64,000 nt of DNA from Lysobacter arenosi. Its GTDB lineage: Bacteria; Pseudomonadota; Gammaproteobacteria; Xanthomonadales; Xanthomonadaceae. The notes under the pieces were generated by a model. It was not told where the DNA came from, did not search any database, and worked only from the letters and a program-made list of their open reading frames with translations. Made by a program: the position numbers and the translations under genes. Positions 9,866-19,174 of the stretch are shown piece after piece (within the stretch, counting starts at the first letter, position 1; each line of letters begins with the position of its first letter). The stretch lies in the NCBI RefSeq assembly GCF_016613475.2, contig NZ_CP071517.1:1612001-1676000 (forward strand), given 5' to 3'.

Positions 9866-10825
9866 ATGAACCCGAATTACCTCGATTTCGAGCAGCCCAT
9901 CGCCGACCTGGAAGCCAAGATCCAGGAACTGCGCCACGCCAGCAATGCGCCGGCCGTGGACGTGGATGCCGAAGTACATGCGCTGCAGGACAAGCTGCGC
10001 ATCCGCACCGCCCAGATCTTCCGCGACCTGACCCCGTGGCAGGTGTCGCAGCTGGCCCGCCATCCGGCGCGCCCGTACACCAACGACTACATCCGCATCA
10101 TCTGCGACGAGTTCCAGGAACTCGCCGGTGACCGCGCCTATGCCGACGACGCCGCCATCGTCGGTGGCCTGGGCCGCATCAATGGCCGCAGCGTGGTGAT
10201 CATCGGCCACCAGAAGGGCCGCGACACCAAGAGCAAGATCAAGCGCAACTTCGGCATGCCGCGTCCGGAGGGCTACCGCAAGGCGCTGCGCCTGATGAAG
10301 CTGGCCGAACGCTTCCGCCTGCCGATCCTGACCTTCATCGACACCCCGGGCGCCTACCCCGGCGTCGGCGCCGAAGAGCGCGGGCAGTCGGAGGCCATCG
10401 CCCGCAACCTGCTGGAGATGAGCGAGCTGAAGGTGCCGGTGATCTGCACCGTGATCGGCGAAGGCGGCTCCGGCGGCGCGCTGGCGATCGGCGTCGGCGA
10501 CCGCACGCTGATGCTCGAATACAGCACCTACTCGGTGATCTCGCCGGAAGGCTGCGCCTCGATCCTGTGGAAGTCGGCCGACAAGGCCAAGGACGCCGCC
10601 GAGCAGCTCGGCCTGACCGCCAAGCGCCTGCTCGGCCTGGGACTGGTCGACAAGCTGGTGCGCGAGCCGATCGGCGGCGCCCACCGCAATCCGCGCCAGA
10701 TGGCCACGCGCCTGAAGGCGGTGCTGCTCAACGAGCTCGATGCGCTCGAGGCACTGCCGGTCGAGGATCTGCTCGACCGTCGCTACCGTCGCCTGCGCAG
10801 CTACGGCGCATACGAAGCAGCCTGA
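9866..10825 (+). CDS. accA: Acetyl-CoA carboxylase carboxyltransferase subunit alpha
   Basis: 319 aa, the same length as E. coli AccA. With AccD it forms the carboxyltransferase that moves the carboxyl group from biotin to acetyl-CoA, giving malonyl-CoA for fatty-acid synthesis. The N-terminal [19 protein letters not shown] is the family signature. The crotonase-like core shows [20 protein letters not shown] and the oxyanion-hole region [15 protein letters not shown]. The coding frame is intact. The ATG at 9866 gives the canonical start. It is divergent from the GH31 gene. Confidence 0.98.
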   Translation: MNPNYLDFEQPIADLEAKIQELRHASNAPAVDVDAEVHALQDKLRIRTAQIFRDLTPWQVSQLARHPARPYTNDYIRIICDEFQELAGDRAYADDAAIVGGLGRINGRSVVIIGHQKGRDTKSKIKRNFGMPRPEGYRKALRLMKLAERFRLPILTFIDTPGAYPGVGAEERGQSEAIARNLLEMSELKVPVICTVIGEGGSGGALAIGVGDRTLMLEYSTYSVISPEGCASILWKSADKAKDAAEQLGLTAKRLLGLGLVDKLVREPIGGAHRNPRQMATRLKAVLLNELDALEALPVEDLLDRRYRRLRSYGAYEAA

Positions 10826-10845
10826 CGAAGCCGCCTGAGGTCTGT

Positions 10846-10872
10846 CGTCGTCCCCTCGCCGGGACGACGTCT
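10846..10872 (+). terminator. Terminator-like hairpin after accA
   Basis: A perfect 9-bp stem, CGTCGTCCC at 10846-10854 and GGGACGACG at 10861-10869, with a 6-base loop and a short TCTTC tail. The T-tract is poor, so termination is plausible but not certain. Confidence 0.45.
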
Positions 10873-10945
10873 TCACACCGGCACCGCCCAGCCGCCGGTA
10901 TTACTCGCGCCCGGGCCCGGCCTGCCGCCGGGCGGGAGCGTTGCC

Positions 10946-11239
10946 ATGGTCATCACCCGCGTCCGCGTGATGTCGGTTGCCAAGATCTTCGCCATCATCT
11001 CGGCCGTGTTCGGCCTGATCGCCGGCGTGCTGATGTTCCTGTCGTTCTCGGTCGGCGGCATGGCGGAAGCGGCGCAGGCCGATCCCGGCCTGGCCTGGGT
11101 CGCCGGCTTGGGCGCCCTGGCGATCGTGGTCCTGCCGATCTTCTACGGCGTGATCGGCTTCATTGCCGGCGCACTGTACGCGTGGATCTACAACGTCGCG
11201 GCTCGCTTCGTCGGCGGTATCGAGATCGAGACGCGCTGA
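10946..11239 (+). CDS. Small membrane protein, DUF3566-like
   Basis: 97 aa with two hydrophobic segments (about residues 12-33 and 50-80). The C-terminal pattern YNVAARFVGGIEIE matches the end of DUF3566-type transmembrane proteins, whose function is unknown. GGGAG lies just upstream of the ATG at 10946; an internal ATG at 10970 (MSVAKIF) would start directly before the first membrane helix and is an alternative. It is convergent with the OYE-family reductase gene (10-bp gap). Confidence 0.7.
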   Translation: MVITRVRVMSVAKIFAIISAVFGLIAGVLMFLSFSVGGMAEAAQADPGLAWVAGLGALAIVVLPIFYGVIGFIAGALYAWIYNVAARFVGGIEIETR

Positions 11240-11249
11240 AGGCCTGCAA

Positions 11250-12335
11250 TTACCACGCGCGCAGGTATTGCTCCGGCGCGTGCAGATCGGCTTCGAGTTC
11301 GCGTGCTGCCCTGCGCGGGAAATAGGGATCGCGCAGCAGTTCGCGCGCCAGCAGCACCACATCGGCATCGCCGTGTTCGATCACCGACTCGGCGTGGCCG
11401 GGCTCGGTGATCAGGCCCACTGCGCCGGTGGCGATGCCGGCTTCGCGGCGAATACGCGCGGAGAACGGCACCTGGTAGCCAGGCTGCAACGGAATTTGCG
11501 CGCCGTGCACCAGGCCGCCACTGGACACGTCGATCAGATCGACGCCACGCGTCGACACCAGCCGCGCCAGTTCGATGCTCTGTTCGATGTCCCAGCCGCC
11601 GTCGGTCCAGTCGGTGGCGGAGATGCGCAGCCATATCGGCAGACGCTCCGGCCACACCTTGCGCACCGCATCGATCACTTCCAGCACCAGACGCGTGCGG
11701 TTTTCGAAGCTGCCGCCGTAGGCGTCGTCGCGCTTGTTCGACAACGGCGAGAGGAACTGGTGGAGCAGATAGCCGTGCGCGGCGTGCAGCTCGATCAGGC
11801 GGAAACCGGCGGCAAGCGCGCGCCATGCGGCCGCGGCAAAGTCATCGACGAGATTCCTCAGCTGCGCCTCGTCGAGCGCACGCGGCATCGCCGAGGTCTC
11901 GCTGAAGGGCAGCGCCGACGGCGCGACCGGCGTCCAGCCGCCATCGGCCTGCGACACGGAAATGCCACCCAGCCACGGCGGCGCCACGCTGGCCTTGCGT
12001 CCGGCGTGGGCCAGCTGGATCCCGGGCACCGCCCCCTGGCAGGTCATGAAACGGGCGATGCGCGTCCAGGCCTCGGCCTGGCGGTCGTTCCAGATGCCGG
12101 TGTCGGCCGGCGAAATGCGGCCTTCGGCCGATACCGCGCTGGCCTCGGCGATGATCGCCCCGGCGCCGCCGACCGCGCGGCTGCCCAGGTGCACCAGGTG
12201 CCAGTCGTTGGGGACGCCGTCGACCGCCGAGTACTGGCACATCGGCGCCACTACCAGGCGGTTGCGCAGGGTCTGCGAGCGTTGCTCGAAGGGGTCGAAT
12301 AAGCGGGCCAAGGCCGTCTCTCCATGAAGGTGCAT
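11250..12335 (-). CDS. NADH:flavin oxidoreductase, Old Yellow Enzyme family
   Basis: 361 aa from the ATG at 12335. An FMN TIM-barrel ene-reductase of the YqjM/XenA class, which reduces activated C=C bonds with NAD(P)H. Signatures are NRLVVAPMCQYSA with the YqjM-type active-site Cys, IQLAHAGRKAS, ELHAAHGYLLHQFLSP with the substrate-binding His pair, NKRDDAYGGSFENR, and the phosphate-binding GLITEP...DADVVLLAREL. A TTG at 12311, 7-8 bases after a strong GGAGAG, would give an N-terminus beginning MARLFDPF, closer to the family's usual start than the ATG; I keep the ATG coordinate but regard the TTG as a serious alternative. Physiological substrate unknown. Divergent from tilS. Confidence 0.9.
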   Translation of the reverse strand: MHLHGETALARLFDPFEQRSQTLRNRLVVAPMCQYSAVDGVPNDWHLVHLGSRAVGGAGAIIAEASAVSAEGRISPADTGIWNDRQAEAWTRIARFMTCQGAVPGIQLAHAGRKASVAPPWLGGISVSQADGGWTPVAPSALPFSETSAMPRALDEAQLRNLVDDFAAAAWRALAAGFRLIELHAAHGYLLHQFLSPLSNKRDDAYGGSFENRTRLVLEVIDAVRKVWPERLPIWLRISATDWTDGGWDIEQSIELARLVSTRGVDLIDVSSGGLVHGAQIPLQPGYQVPFSARIRREAGIATGAVGLITEPGHAESVIEHGDADVVLLARELLRDPYFPRRAARELEADLHAPEQYLRAW

Positions 12336-12426
12336 TGCAGGTACGGGTAAATGGTGCGTCCGCGGCGACGCCAACACAGCACCAACGATGGGTTGCTGCA
12401 TTCCAATGCCGTGGCACCATCGGCGC

Positions 12427-13724
12427 ATGCCGCCAGCCCCCCTTCCCCGCCCTGCGCGCCGCCCTCCACGACCGCCCCGCCGGGCCCGTGTGCGTGGCCT
12501 ACAGCGGTGGCCTGGATTCCAGCGTGCTGCTGCACCTGCTGGCGGCCACGGCCGGCCCGTCACCGTTGCGGGCGCTGCACGTGCACCACGGCCTGCACCC
12601 GCAGGCCGATGTGTGGGCAGAACACTGCACACGGACCTGCGCAACGCTGGACGTGCCGCTGACGGTGGTGCGTGTCAACGTCGTCCGCGCCGGCGATGGC
12701 CCGGAGGCGGCCGCCCGCGCTGCGCGGCACGGCGCCTTCGCCGAAGCACTCGCCGACGGTGAAGTGCTCGCGCTGGCGCACCACCGCGACGACCAAGGCC
12801 GAGACCTGGCTGCTGCGCGCACTGCGCGGCTCCGGCAGCGACGGCCTGGCGGCCATGCGGCGCTGGCGCGAGTTCGGCCACGGCCGGCTGTGGCGGCCGC
12901 TGCTCGAGCACGGACGCGCCGACCTGCTCGCCTACGCACAAGCCAATGCGCTGGCCTGGATCGACGATCCCAGCAATAGCGAGACCACGTTCGACCGCAA
13001 TTTCCTGCGCCAGCGGGTGATGCCGCTGCTGCGCGAGCGCTGGCCGCACGCCGATGCGGCACTGGCGCAGTCGGCAGGCCTGTCGGCGCAGGCCGGTGAA
13101 CTGCTCGATGTCGGTGATGCGCAGGCACTGGCCGAGGCCGCGACCGCCGATCCGCACTGCCTGTCGCGCCAGCGCCTGCTGGCGATGCCGGCGACGCGAC
13201 GCGCACGCGTGCTGCGCCGCTGGATCGCCACACTTGGCCTGCCGGCGCTTCCTGCCAATGGCGTTGCCCGCATCGAGTCCGACGTGCTTGTCGCCGCCGA
13301 CGACGCGCAGGCGGTGTTCGCCTGGCAGGGTGCGGCTGTGCGCAGCTGGCGCGACCTGCTGCATGCCGATGTCATCCGGCCGTGCATGCCGCAGGACTGG
13401 CGCAGCGAATGGAATGGGCAGGCACCGCTGCGGCTGCCGCAGGGCGGGCAGCTCAGGCTGGAAGGCGCGCCCTCTCTCGATGCGCAAGTCATCGTTCACG
13501 CCCGCCACGGTGGCGAACGCTTCGTCCTGCCCGGCCGCAGCCACTCGCACAGCGTCAAGCACCTGCTGCAGGAGCTTGGAGTTCCGCCGTGGCAGCGCGA
13601 GCGCCTGCCGCTGCTGAGCGATGCCAGCGGTCAGTTGCTCGCCATCGCCGACCTCGCCTGTTCGGCGTCGTTCGATGCCTGGCTGCGCCAGCGCGGGGCG
13701 CGACTGGTGTGGGAAGAGACCTGA
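12427..13724 (+). CDS. tilS: tRNA(Ile)-lysidine synthetase (frameshifted in this sequence)
   Basis: TilS modifies C34 of tRNA-Ile(CAU) to lysidine so that AUA is decoded, and is normally essential. The PP-loop ATP site VCVAYSGGLDSSVLLHLLA and the VHHGLHPQADVW segment are read in one frame up to about 12796; AETWLLRALRGSGSDGLAAM and everything to the stop at 13724 are in another. At 12793-12798 the sequence is CCAAGG; reading CCAGG restores the conserved HHRDDQAETWLLRAL. The only sensible ATG (12427) is also out of frame with the PP-loop by one base; dropping one C from the C6 run at 12437-12442 gives MPPAPFPALRAALHDRPAG. With both corrections the protein is about 431 aa, the normal length, with the substrate-binding C-terminal domain present. 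Probably a functional gene with sequence errors. Confidence 0.88.
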
Positions 13725-13814
13725 CGCCACCCGGGGCCGGCGGAACCGCGCCGCATGGCACGTTGTCGGCCTGCGGCAATTGACCCCCGCCGGGCCGGGT
13801 CGCAAACTTCGCCC

Positions 13815-14114
13815 ATGTCGCGAAAAACTGCCAACGAAGCCGCATCGTCCGCCTCGCCCGTGAGCGATTTCGAGCAGTCGCTCGATGCGCTCGAACAACT
13901 CGTCGAAAAGATGGAACACGGCGAGATGAGCCTGGAAGACTCCCTCGCCGCGTACGAACGTGGCGTGGGCCTCTACCGCCGCTGCCAGAGCGCGCTCGAG
14001 CAGGCCGAACTGCGCGTGCGCCTGCTCAGCGATCCGCAGAACCCGGCCGCCGCCGAGCCGTTCGCCGCCCTGTCGCCGCAGGCGCCCACGCTGTCTGACA
14101 CCAGCGATGACTGA
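13815..14114 (+). CDS. xseB: Exodeoxyribonuclease VII small subunit
   Basis: 99 aa. The core [20 protein letters not shown], followed by [21 protein letters not shown], is the helical hairpin of XseB, which packs along XseA in the single-strand-specific exonuclease VII. The start at 13815 (MSRKTANE) is preferred over an earlier in-frame start at 13755 because it gives the family length. The C-terminal tail (about 25 aa) is longer than in E. coli. It is immediately upstream of ispA, the conserved xseB-ispA pair; dxs, which often comes next, is absent here. Confidence 0.95.
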   Translation: MSRKTANEAASSASPVSDFEQSLDALEQLVEKMEHGEMSLEDSLAAYERGVGLYRRCQSALEQAELRVRLLSDPQNPAAAEPFAALSPQAPTLSDTSDD

Positions 14115-14130
14115 AGCCAGCGATGACTGA
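14101..14130 (+). repeat. Tandem 14-base direct repeat at the xseB/ispA junction
   Basis: CCAGCGATGACTGA occurs at 14101-14114 and again at 14117-14130 (16-base period). The first copy contains the xseB stop and the second contains the ispA ATG at 14123, so the start region of ispA looks like a local duplication of the end of xseB. Confidence 0.8.
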
Positions 14131-14998
14131 CCTGACCGGCTGGCGCGAGCGCGCCGACGCCGCGCTCACGCGAGCCCTGCCCGACCCTTCACTGCCACCG
14201 CAGCGGCTGCATGCCGCCATGCGCCATGCCGTACTGCTCGGCGGCAAGCGCATGCGCCCGCTGCTGGTGTACGCCAGCGGTGCCGCGCTCGGCGCCAATG
14301 CCGATGCGCTGGACGCACCGGCCGTGGCAGTCGAACTGATCCACGCCTATTCGCTCGTGCATGACGACCTGCCGGCGATGGACGACGACGCCCTGCGTCG
14401 CGGCCAGCCGACCGTGCACGTCGCCTTCGACGAGGCCACCGCGATCCTCGCCGGCGATGCGCTGCAATCGCAGGCCTTCGAAGTGCTGGCCAACGCTCCC
14501 GTGCCCGCGGAGATCCGGGTTGAACTGCTGCGCACGCTGGCGACGGCGTCCGGTGCCGCCGGCATGTGCGGCGGACAGGCGCTTGACCTTGCAGCGACCG
14601 GCAACGGCGCGACCCTGTCGGTCAACGATCTCGAACGCCTGCACGCACTGAAGACCGGCGCGCTGATCCGCGCCGCGGTACGCATGGGTGCGCTGTGCGG
14701 TGGCGCATCGGTCGCCGAACTCGACGGCCTCGACCGCTACGCCGATGCACTCGGCCTGGCGTTCCAGGTGCGCGACGACATCCTCGACATCGAGGGCGAC
14801 AGCGCCACCCTCGGCAAGACCGCAGGCAAGGACGTGGCGCAGGAGAAGGCGACGTTCCCGGCCCTGATCGGCCTGGATGCATCGCGTGCGCGATTGCAGG
14901 AACTGAGTGCGGTGATGACGGCCGAACTGGCTTCGTTCGGCGCGCGTGCCGACGCGCTGGCCGCATTGGGCCGACTGGCGATCGAACGCGATCGTTGA
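14123..14998 (+). CDS. ispA: Farnesyl diphosphate synthase (short-chain polyprenyl synthase)
   Basis: 291 aa. Condenses DMAPP/GPP with IPP to farnesyl diphosphate for undecaprenyl phosphate, quinone tails and other isoprenoids. Motifs: GGKRMRPLLVY (residues 40-50), the first aspartate-rich motif DDLPAMDDD (81-89) with ALRRG after it, CGGQALDL, KTGALIRAAVRMG and the second aspartate-rich motif QVRDDILDIEGD. Length and motif spacing match bacterial IspA. The start lies 8 bases after the xseB stop in a short duplicated sequence; co-transcription with xseB is likely. Confidence 0.95.
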   Translation: MTDLTGWRERADAALTRALPDPSLPPQRLHAAMRHAVLLGGKRMRPLLVYASGAALGANADALDAPAVAVELIHAYSLVHDDLPAMDDDALRRGQPTVHVAFDEATAILAGDALQSQAFEVLANAPVPAEIRVELLRTLATASGAAGMCGGQALDLAATGNGATLSVNDLERLHALKTGALIRAAVRMGALCGGASVAELDGLDRYADALGLAFQVRDDILDIEGDSATLGKTAGKDVAQEKATFPALIGLDASRARLQELSAVMTAELASFGARADALAALGRLAIERDR

Positions 14999-15002
14999 CG
15001 GA

Positions 15003-15032
15003 GTGAGGAACTGCTTCGCAGCAGTTCCTCAC
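15003..15032. terminator. Hairpin between convergent ispA and DUF4870 genes
   Basis: A 13-bp perfect stem (GTGAGGAACTGCT / AGCAGTTCCTCAC) with a TCGC loop, lying 4 bases after the ispA stop and 20 bases before the end of the convergent gene. It lacks a good T-tract on either side, but its place suggests a shared bidirectional terminator. Confidence 0.6.
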
Positions 15033-15051
15033 CGGGCTCAGGACGACAGGG

Positions 15052-15495
15052 TCACTTCACCAGTCGCAGCGTGAACGGATAGCGGTAAGCAACGCCTTCG
15101 TTCGACTTCACCGCGGCAATGATGGTGAACACCAGCCAGGCCACGCCGATGACGACCCACGCCGGGATCGCGATCAGGAAGCCGATGCCCAACGTGATGA
15201 ACACCAGCACCCACAGCGCGAAGAACACGATGGCCACGGTGATGTTGTAGTTCAGCGCTTCCTTGGCCTGGTCTTCTACGAAGGGCATGGTGTCCTTCTT
15301 CAGCAGCCAGATGATCAGCGGGCCGAGGAACGTGCCCCAGCCGCCGATTCCTGAAGTGAGCACCGCACCGGCGATCGCCGACAGGTGCGCGAACATCGCC
15401 CACTGGCGCTGCTCCGCCGAGATGCCACTGACGTTGCCTTCCGGCGGCGGCGGCGGGGGGGCATAGGGGCCCGGGTTGTTCGGGTTCTCGCTCAT
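15052..15495 (-). CDS. DUF4870 family membrane protein
   Basis: 147 aa from the ATG at 15495, which has AGGGAG upstream. A proline-rich cytoplasmic N-terminus (PYAPPPPPPEGN) precedes EQRQWAMFAHLSA, the start of a DUF4870/Tic20-like domain with about three or four membrane helices, and KEALNYNITVAIVFF, typical of the family. The end (YRYPFTLRLVK) is also family-like. The function of these small membrane proteins is unknown. It lies between ispA (convergent) and pmbA (same strand, 75-bp gap). Confidence 0.85.
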   Translation of the reverse strand: MSENPNNPGPYAPPPPPPEGNVSGISAEQRQWAMFAHLSAIAGAVLTSGIGGWGTFLGPLIIWLLKKDTMPFVEDQAKEALNYNITVAIVFFALWVLVFITLGIGFLIAIPAWVVIGVAWLVFTIIAAVKSNEGVAYRYPFTLRLVK

Positions 15496-15570
15496 TGCGG
15501 CCTGCTCCCTTGACTGTTGAGGGTCACTTTCCACTCGCGACCCGGCCCGGTCAAGCGCGCGGCGGCCGCC

Positions 15571-16947
15571 TCACTCGACCGTCTCGCCTGCAACCGTCAT
15601 CCGCCCGACCAGGATCGAGCCGGTGCGCAGGTGCGAACGCGGGTCGACGTCGCTGCCGACCGCCTCGATCGCGGCGAACATCGACTTCAGGTTGCCCGCC
15701 ACGGTGATGCCGTCGACGGGGTACTGGATCTGCCCGTTCTCGACCCAGAAGCCGGCCGCGCCGCGCGAGTAGTCGCCGGTGACGGTGTTGACGCCCTGCC
15801 CCATCAGCTCGGTCACCAGCAGGCCGCGCCCCATCCCGGCCAGCATCGCCTCGAAGTCGCCGGCATTGGCCTCGACCTGGAGGTTGTGCACGCCGCCGGC
15901 ATTGGCGGTGGTCTGCAGGCCGAGCTTGCGCGCCGAGTAACTGCCCAGGATGTAACGCTGCAGCACGCCGCCCTTCACCAGCGGCGCCTCACGCGTGGCC
16001 ACGCCTTCGGCGTCGAACGAGCTGGAGCGGAACCCACGTTGCAGGAACGGCAGCTCGTCGATCGCGAACCAGTCCGGGAACAACTGCGTGCCGGCCGAAT
16101 CGACCAGGAAGCTGGCGCGACGGTACAGCGCGCCGCCGGAGACCGCGCCAAGCAGGTGCCCGACCAGCGAACGCGCCATCTCGGCGGCGAACAGCACCGG
16201 GTACTCGCCCGTCGCGATCTGCCGCGGCTGCAGGCGCGAAGCGGCACGCTGCGCGGCCTTGCGGCCGATCGTCGCGGCCGACTCGAGGTCATCGGCGGAC
16301 AGGCCGATGCTGTACCAGCCATCGCGCTGCATCGCGTCACCGCGACCGGCGATCAATGCGCAGCCCAGGCTGTGCTGGGTGCTGCGTTCGCGACCGATGA
16401 AACCGTGCGAATTGGCGTAGACGCTGATGCTCTCGCCGGTGCCGACAGAAGCGCCATCGGAGTTCTCGATGCGCGCATCCGACTCGCGACCGGCCTGCTC
16501 GCAGGCCAGTGCCAGGTCGATCGCGCGGTCGGCGTCGATCACCCAGGGGTGCCAGGAATCGAACTCGCGCAGGTCGCGCGCCATCAGCCCGGCCTCGGCC
16601 AGGCCGGCGGCGGCATCGTGCTCGGTGTGCAGGGCGATCGCGCAGGCCTGTTCGACGGTGGCGCCCAGGCTCTCCTCGCGCAGGTCGGCGGTGCTGGCGC
16701 TGCCCTTGCGCTGGCCGAAATAGACAGTGACGGCGATGCCGCGGTCGCGAGTCGATTCGACCGTCTCGACCTCGCCCATGCGGACGTTCACGTTGAGCCC
16801 GGATTCCTCCGAGCACGAGACCTCGGCCTGGGTGGCGCCGGCGGCGCGGCAGCGCTCCAGGAGGCGCTGCGACACCTCCGCCAGGGACTCCAGGCGGGCA
16901 TGGCTGTCACCGAGGGAGGCGGCGTATTGGGGAGTCAGTTCGTTCAA
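15571..16947 (-). CDS. pmbA: Metalloprotease-complex subunit PmbA/TldE
   Basis: 458 aa with the TTG start at 16945-16947, which has AAGGAT at good spacing and gives the normal family length (E. coli 450). The alternative ATG at 17001 adds 18 residues and nearly reaches the divergent yjgA start. PmbA is the non-catalytic partner of TldD in a heterodimeric protease that degrades unfolded peptides and matures microcins and CcdA. Family features are the N-terminal [13 protein letters not shown] region, the central [19 protein letters not shown] and the C-terminal [15 protein letters not shown]. No HExxxH motif is present, as expected. tldD lies about 0.6 kb away on the same strand with yjgA between them on the opposite strand. 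Confidence 0.93.
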   Translation of the reverse strand: MNELTPQYAASLGDSHARLESLAEVSQRLLERCRAAGATQAEVSCSEESGLNVNVRMGEVETVESTRDRGIAVTVYFGQRKGSASTADLREESLGATVEQACAIALHTEHDAAAGLAEAGLMARDLREFDSWHPWVIDADRAIDLALACEQAGRESDARIENSDGASVGTGESISVYANSHGFIGRERSTQHSLGCALIAGRGDAMQRDGWYSIGLSADDLESAATIGRKAAQRAASRLQPRQIATGEYPVLFAAEMARSLVGHLLGAVSGGALYRRASFLVDSAGTQLFPDWFAIDELPFLQRGFRSSSFDAEGVATREAPLVKGGVLQRYILGSYSARKLGLQTTANAGGVHNLQVEANAGDFEAMLAGMGRGLLVTELMGQGVNTVTGDYSRGAAGFWVENGQIQYPVDGITVAGNLKSMFAAIEAVGSDVDPRSHLRTGSILVGRMTVAGETVE

Positions 16948-17022
16948 TGGCTTATCCTTGTTGCCTGCCGTTCCCCGGGCTTGGGCCCGGGAACCGATCA
17001 TCGAAATTCAGGAAGAAGTGTC

Positions 17023-17583
17023 ATGCGTGGTAGAGACGACGAAACCGGCGAGTTCCTCAGCCCCAGCCGCAGCCAGAACCGGCGCGAGGCGCTGGAGGTG
17101 CTGGCCCTGGGCGAGAAGCTGGTGGCCCTGACCGAGGCGCAGCTGGCCAAGCTGCCGGTGCCCGACTCGCTGCTGCCGCACATCCGCGAGTGCAAGCGCA
17201 TCACCGCCAACATCGCCCACAAGCGCCAGCTGGCGTTCCTCGCCAAGCAGATGCGACGCGAAGACGACGACGTCCTCAACGCGCTGCGCGATGCGCTCGA
17301 CGAGGACGGCGAGGCGGCGCGGCGCGAAGTCGCGGCCATGCACCGTGTCGAAGCCTGGCGCGAGCGCCTGATCGCCGACGGCGACCCGGCCCTCGCGCAG
17401 CTGCTCGACGAGTACCCGACGGCCGACCGCCAGCGCCTGCGCCAGCTGGTGCGCAACACCATCGACGAGCGCAACCGCAACAAGCCGCCGCATTCGTTCC
17501 GCGAGCTGTACCGCGAGCTGCGCGGGCTGATTGTAGGTAGTGGTGGCGACGCGGGCGACGACGAGTCCGACGACGTCGAGTAG
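17023..17583 (+). CDS. yjgA: DUF615 ribosome-associated protein (YjgA/DarP)
   Basis: 186 aa (E. coli YjgA/DarP 183 aa), from the ATG at 17023 after GGAAG. Almost wholly alpha-helical and charged. Family signatures include [19 protein letters not shown], the stretch [20 protein letters not shown] and [12 protein letters not shown]. coli DarP binds late 50S precursors and helps ribosome assembly. It is divergent from pmbA and convergent with tldD (8 bp between stop codons); the pmbA/yjgA pairing is a known conserved neighbourhood. Confidence 0.95.
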   Translation: MRGRDDETGEFLSPSRSQNRREALEVLALGEKLVALTEAQLAKLPVPDSLLPHIRECKRITANIAHKRQLAFLAKQMRREDDDVLNALRDALDEDGEAARREVAAMHRVEAWRERLIADGDPALAQLLDEYPTADRQRLRQLVRNTIDERNRNKPPHSFRELYRELRGLIVGSGGDAGDDESDDVE

Positions 17584-17591
17584 TCGCGTCA

Positions 17592-19034
17592 TCACGCCTG
17601 CGTGCCACCCACCGTCAGCTGGTCGATCAGCAGCGACGGCTGGCCGACGCCGACCGGCACGCTCTGGCCGTCCTTGCCGCACACGCCCACGCCTTCATCG
17701 AGGGCGAGGTCGTGGCCGATCATCTTCACCCGCTGCATGGTCTCCGGGCCGTTGCCGATCAGCGTCGCGCCCTTCACCGGCGCGGTGATCCTGCCGTCCT
17801 CGATCAGGTACGCCTCGGTCGCCGAGAACACGTACTTGCCGCTGGTGATGTCGACCTGGCCGCCGCCGAAGTTGACCGCGTACAGGCCCTTCTTGACCGA
17901 GCGGATCATCTCTTCCGGATCGTGCTGTCCGGCCAGCATGTAGGTGTTGGTCATGCGCGGCATCGGCAGGTGCGCGAATGATTCGCGGCGGCCGTTGCCG
18001 GTCGGTGCCATGCCCATCAGGCGCGCATTGAGCGTGTCCTGCATGTAGCCGACCAGGACACCGTCCTCGATCAGCGTGGTGCAGTTGGTCGGCGTGCCTT
18101 CGTCATCGACGTTGAGCGAACCGCGCCGGCCGGGCAGCGTGCCATCGTCGACGATGGTGACGCCCGGCGATGCGACGCGCTGGCCCATGCGGCCGGCGTA
18201 GGTCGAGGTGCCCTTGCGGTTGAAGTCGCCTTCCAGACCGTGGCCGACGGCTTCGTGCAGCAGCACGCCCGGCCAGCCACTGCCCAGCACCACCGGCATG
18301 ATGCCGGCAGGTGCATCGATCGCTTCAAGGTTCACCAGCGCCTGGCGCAGCGCTTCGCGCGCGAGGTTCTCGGGCTTGTCGCCATCGAGCAGCTCGGCGT
18401 AGCTGTAGCGGCCGCCGCCACCGGCGTAGCCGCTTTCGCGACGGCCGTTGTGCTCGACGATCACCTGCACGTTGAGGCGCACCAGCGGGCGCACGTCGGC
18501 GGCGAGCACGCCGTCGCTGCGCGCCACCAGGATCGTGTCGACGCCGCCGGACAGGCTCACCATCACCTGCTGCACGCGCGGGTCGGCGGCACGCAGCATG
18601 CGGTCGATGCGACGCAGCGCTTCGACCTTGGCTTCGTTGGCGTAGCCGTCGATCGGATCTTCGGGCACGTAGAGTTCGCGGCCACCGCCGCGCACCAGTG
18701 CGTGCGGTGACTGCGTCGAGCCATCGCGCGCGATTGCGCGCGCCGACTTCGACGCGGCCAGCAGTGCCTGCGTGTTGATCTCGTCGGAATAGGCGAAACC
18801 GGTCTTCTCGCCACTGATCGCGCGCACGCCCACGCCCTGCTCGATCGAATGCGCACCGTCCTTGACGATGCCGTCCTCGACCGTCCAGCTCTCGCGACGG
18901 GCGTGCTGGAAATACAGGTCGCCAAAGTCCACGCCCGGTCCGAGCAGGGTCCCGAACGTGCGTTCAAGGCCGCCGGCGTCGAGCCCGGCGGGCAGCAGCA
19001 GGCGGGATTCGGCGATCTGGATGGGCAGGGTCAT
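17592..19034 (-). CDS. tldD: Metalloprotease TldD
   Basis: 480 aa (E. coli 481). The zinc site [11 protein letters not shown] (HExxxH) is present, which distinguishes it from PmbA. Other family stretches are [35 protein letters not shown] and [20 protein letters not shown] at the C-terminus. Acts with PmbA as a cytosolic heterodimeric peptidase. Frame intact. It follows yhdP in the conserved maf-rng-yhdP-tldD order, with a 140-bp gap holding an 18-base palindrome. Confidence 0.97.
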   Translation of the reverse strand: MTLPIQIAESRLLLPAGLDAGGLERTFGTLLGPGVDFGDLYFQHARRESWTVEDGIVKDGAHSIEQGVGVRAISGEKTGFAYSDEINTQALLAASKSARAIARDGSTQSPHALVRGGGRELYVPEDPIDGYANEAKVEALRRIDRMLRAADPRVQQVMVSLSGGVDTILVARSDGVLAADVRPLVRLNVQVIVEHNGRRESGYAGGGGRYSYAELLDGDKPENLAREALRQALVNLEAIDAPAGIMPVVLGSGWPGVLLHEAVGHGLEGDFNRKGTSTYAGRMGQRVASPGVTIVDDGTLPGRRGSLNVDDEGTPTNCTTLIEDGVLVGYMQDTLNARLMGMAPTGNGRRESFAHLPMPRMTNTYMLAGQHDPEEMIRSVKKGLYAVNFGGGQVDITSGKYVFSATEAYLIEDGRITAPVKGATLIGNGPETMQRVKMIGHDLALDEGVGVCGKDGQSVPVGVGQPSLLIDQLTVGGTQA

Positions 19035-19150
19035 CGGGTCGGGAGCTCTGGGACTTGGGGCGACTTGGGGCTATCGGGGAGGTTATACGCTGGACTAGAT
19101 GCGGGCGAAGTGGCCGGCTTCCAAGGCGTGAGTCCGCGGGAGGCCCACGA

Positions 19151-19168
19151 GAGGGACTCGAGTCCCTC
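19151..19168. repeat. 18-base perfect palindrome after yhdP
   Basis: GAGGGACTCGAGTCCCTC, a perfect palindrome without a spacer, starts 7 bases past the yhdP stop on the reverse strand. It could form a cruciform or a tight RNA hairpin, but has no T-tract. Confidence 0.6.
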
Positions 19169-19174
19169 ACCGGT

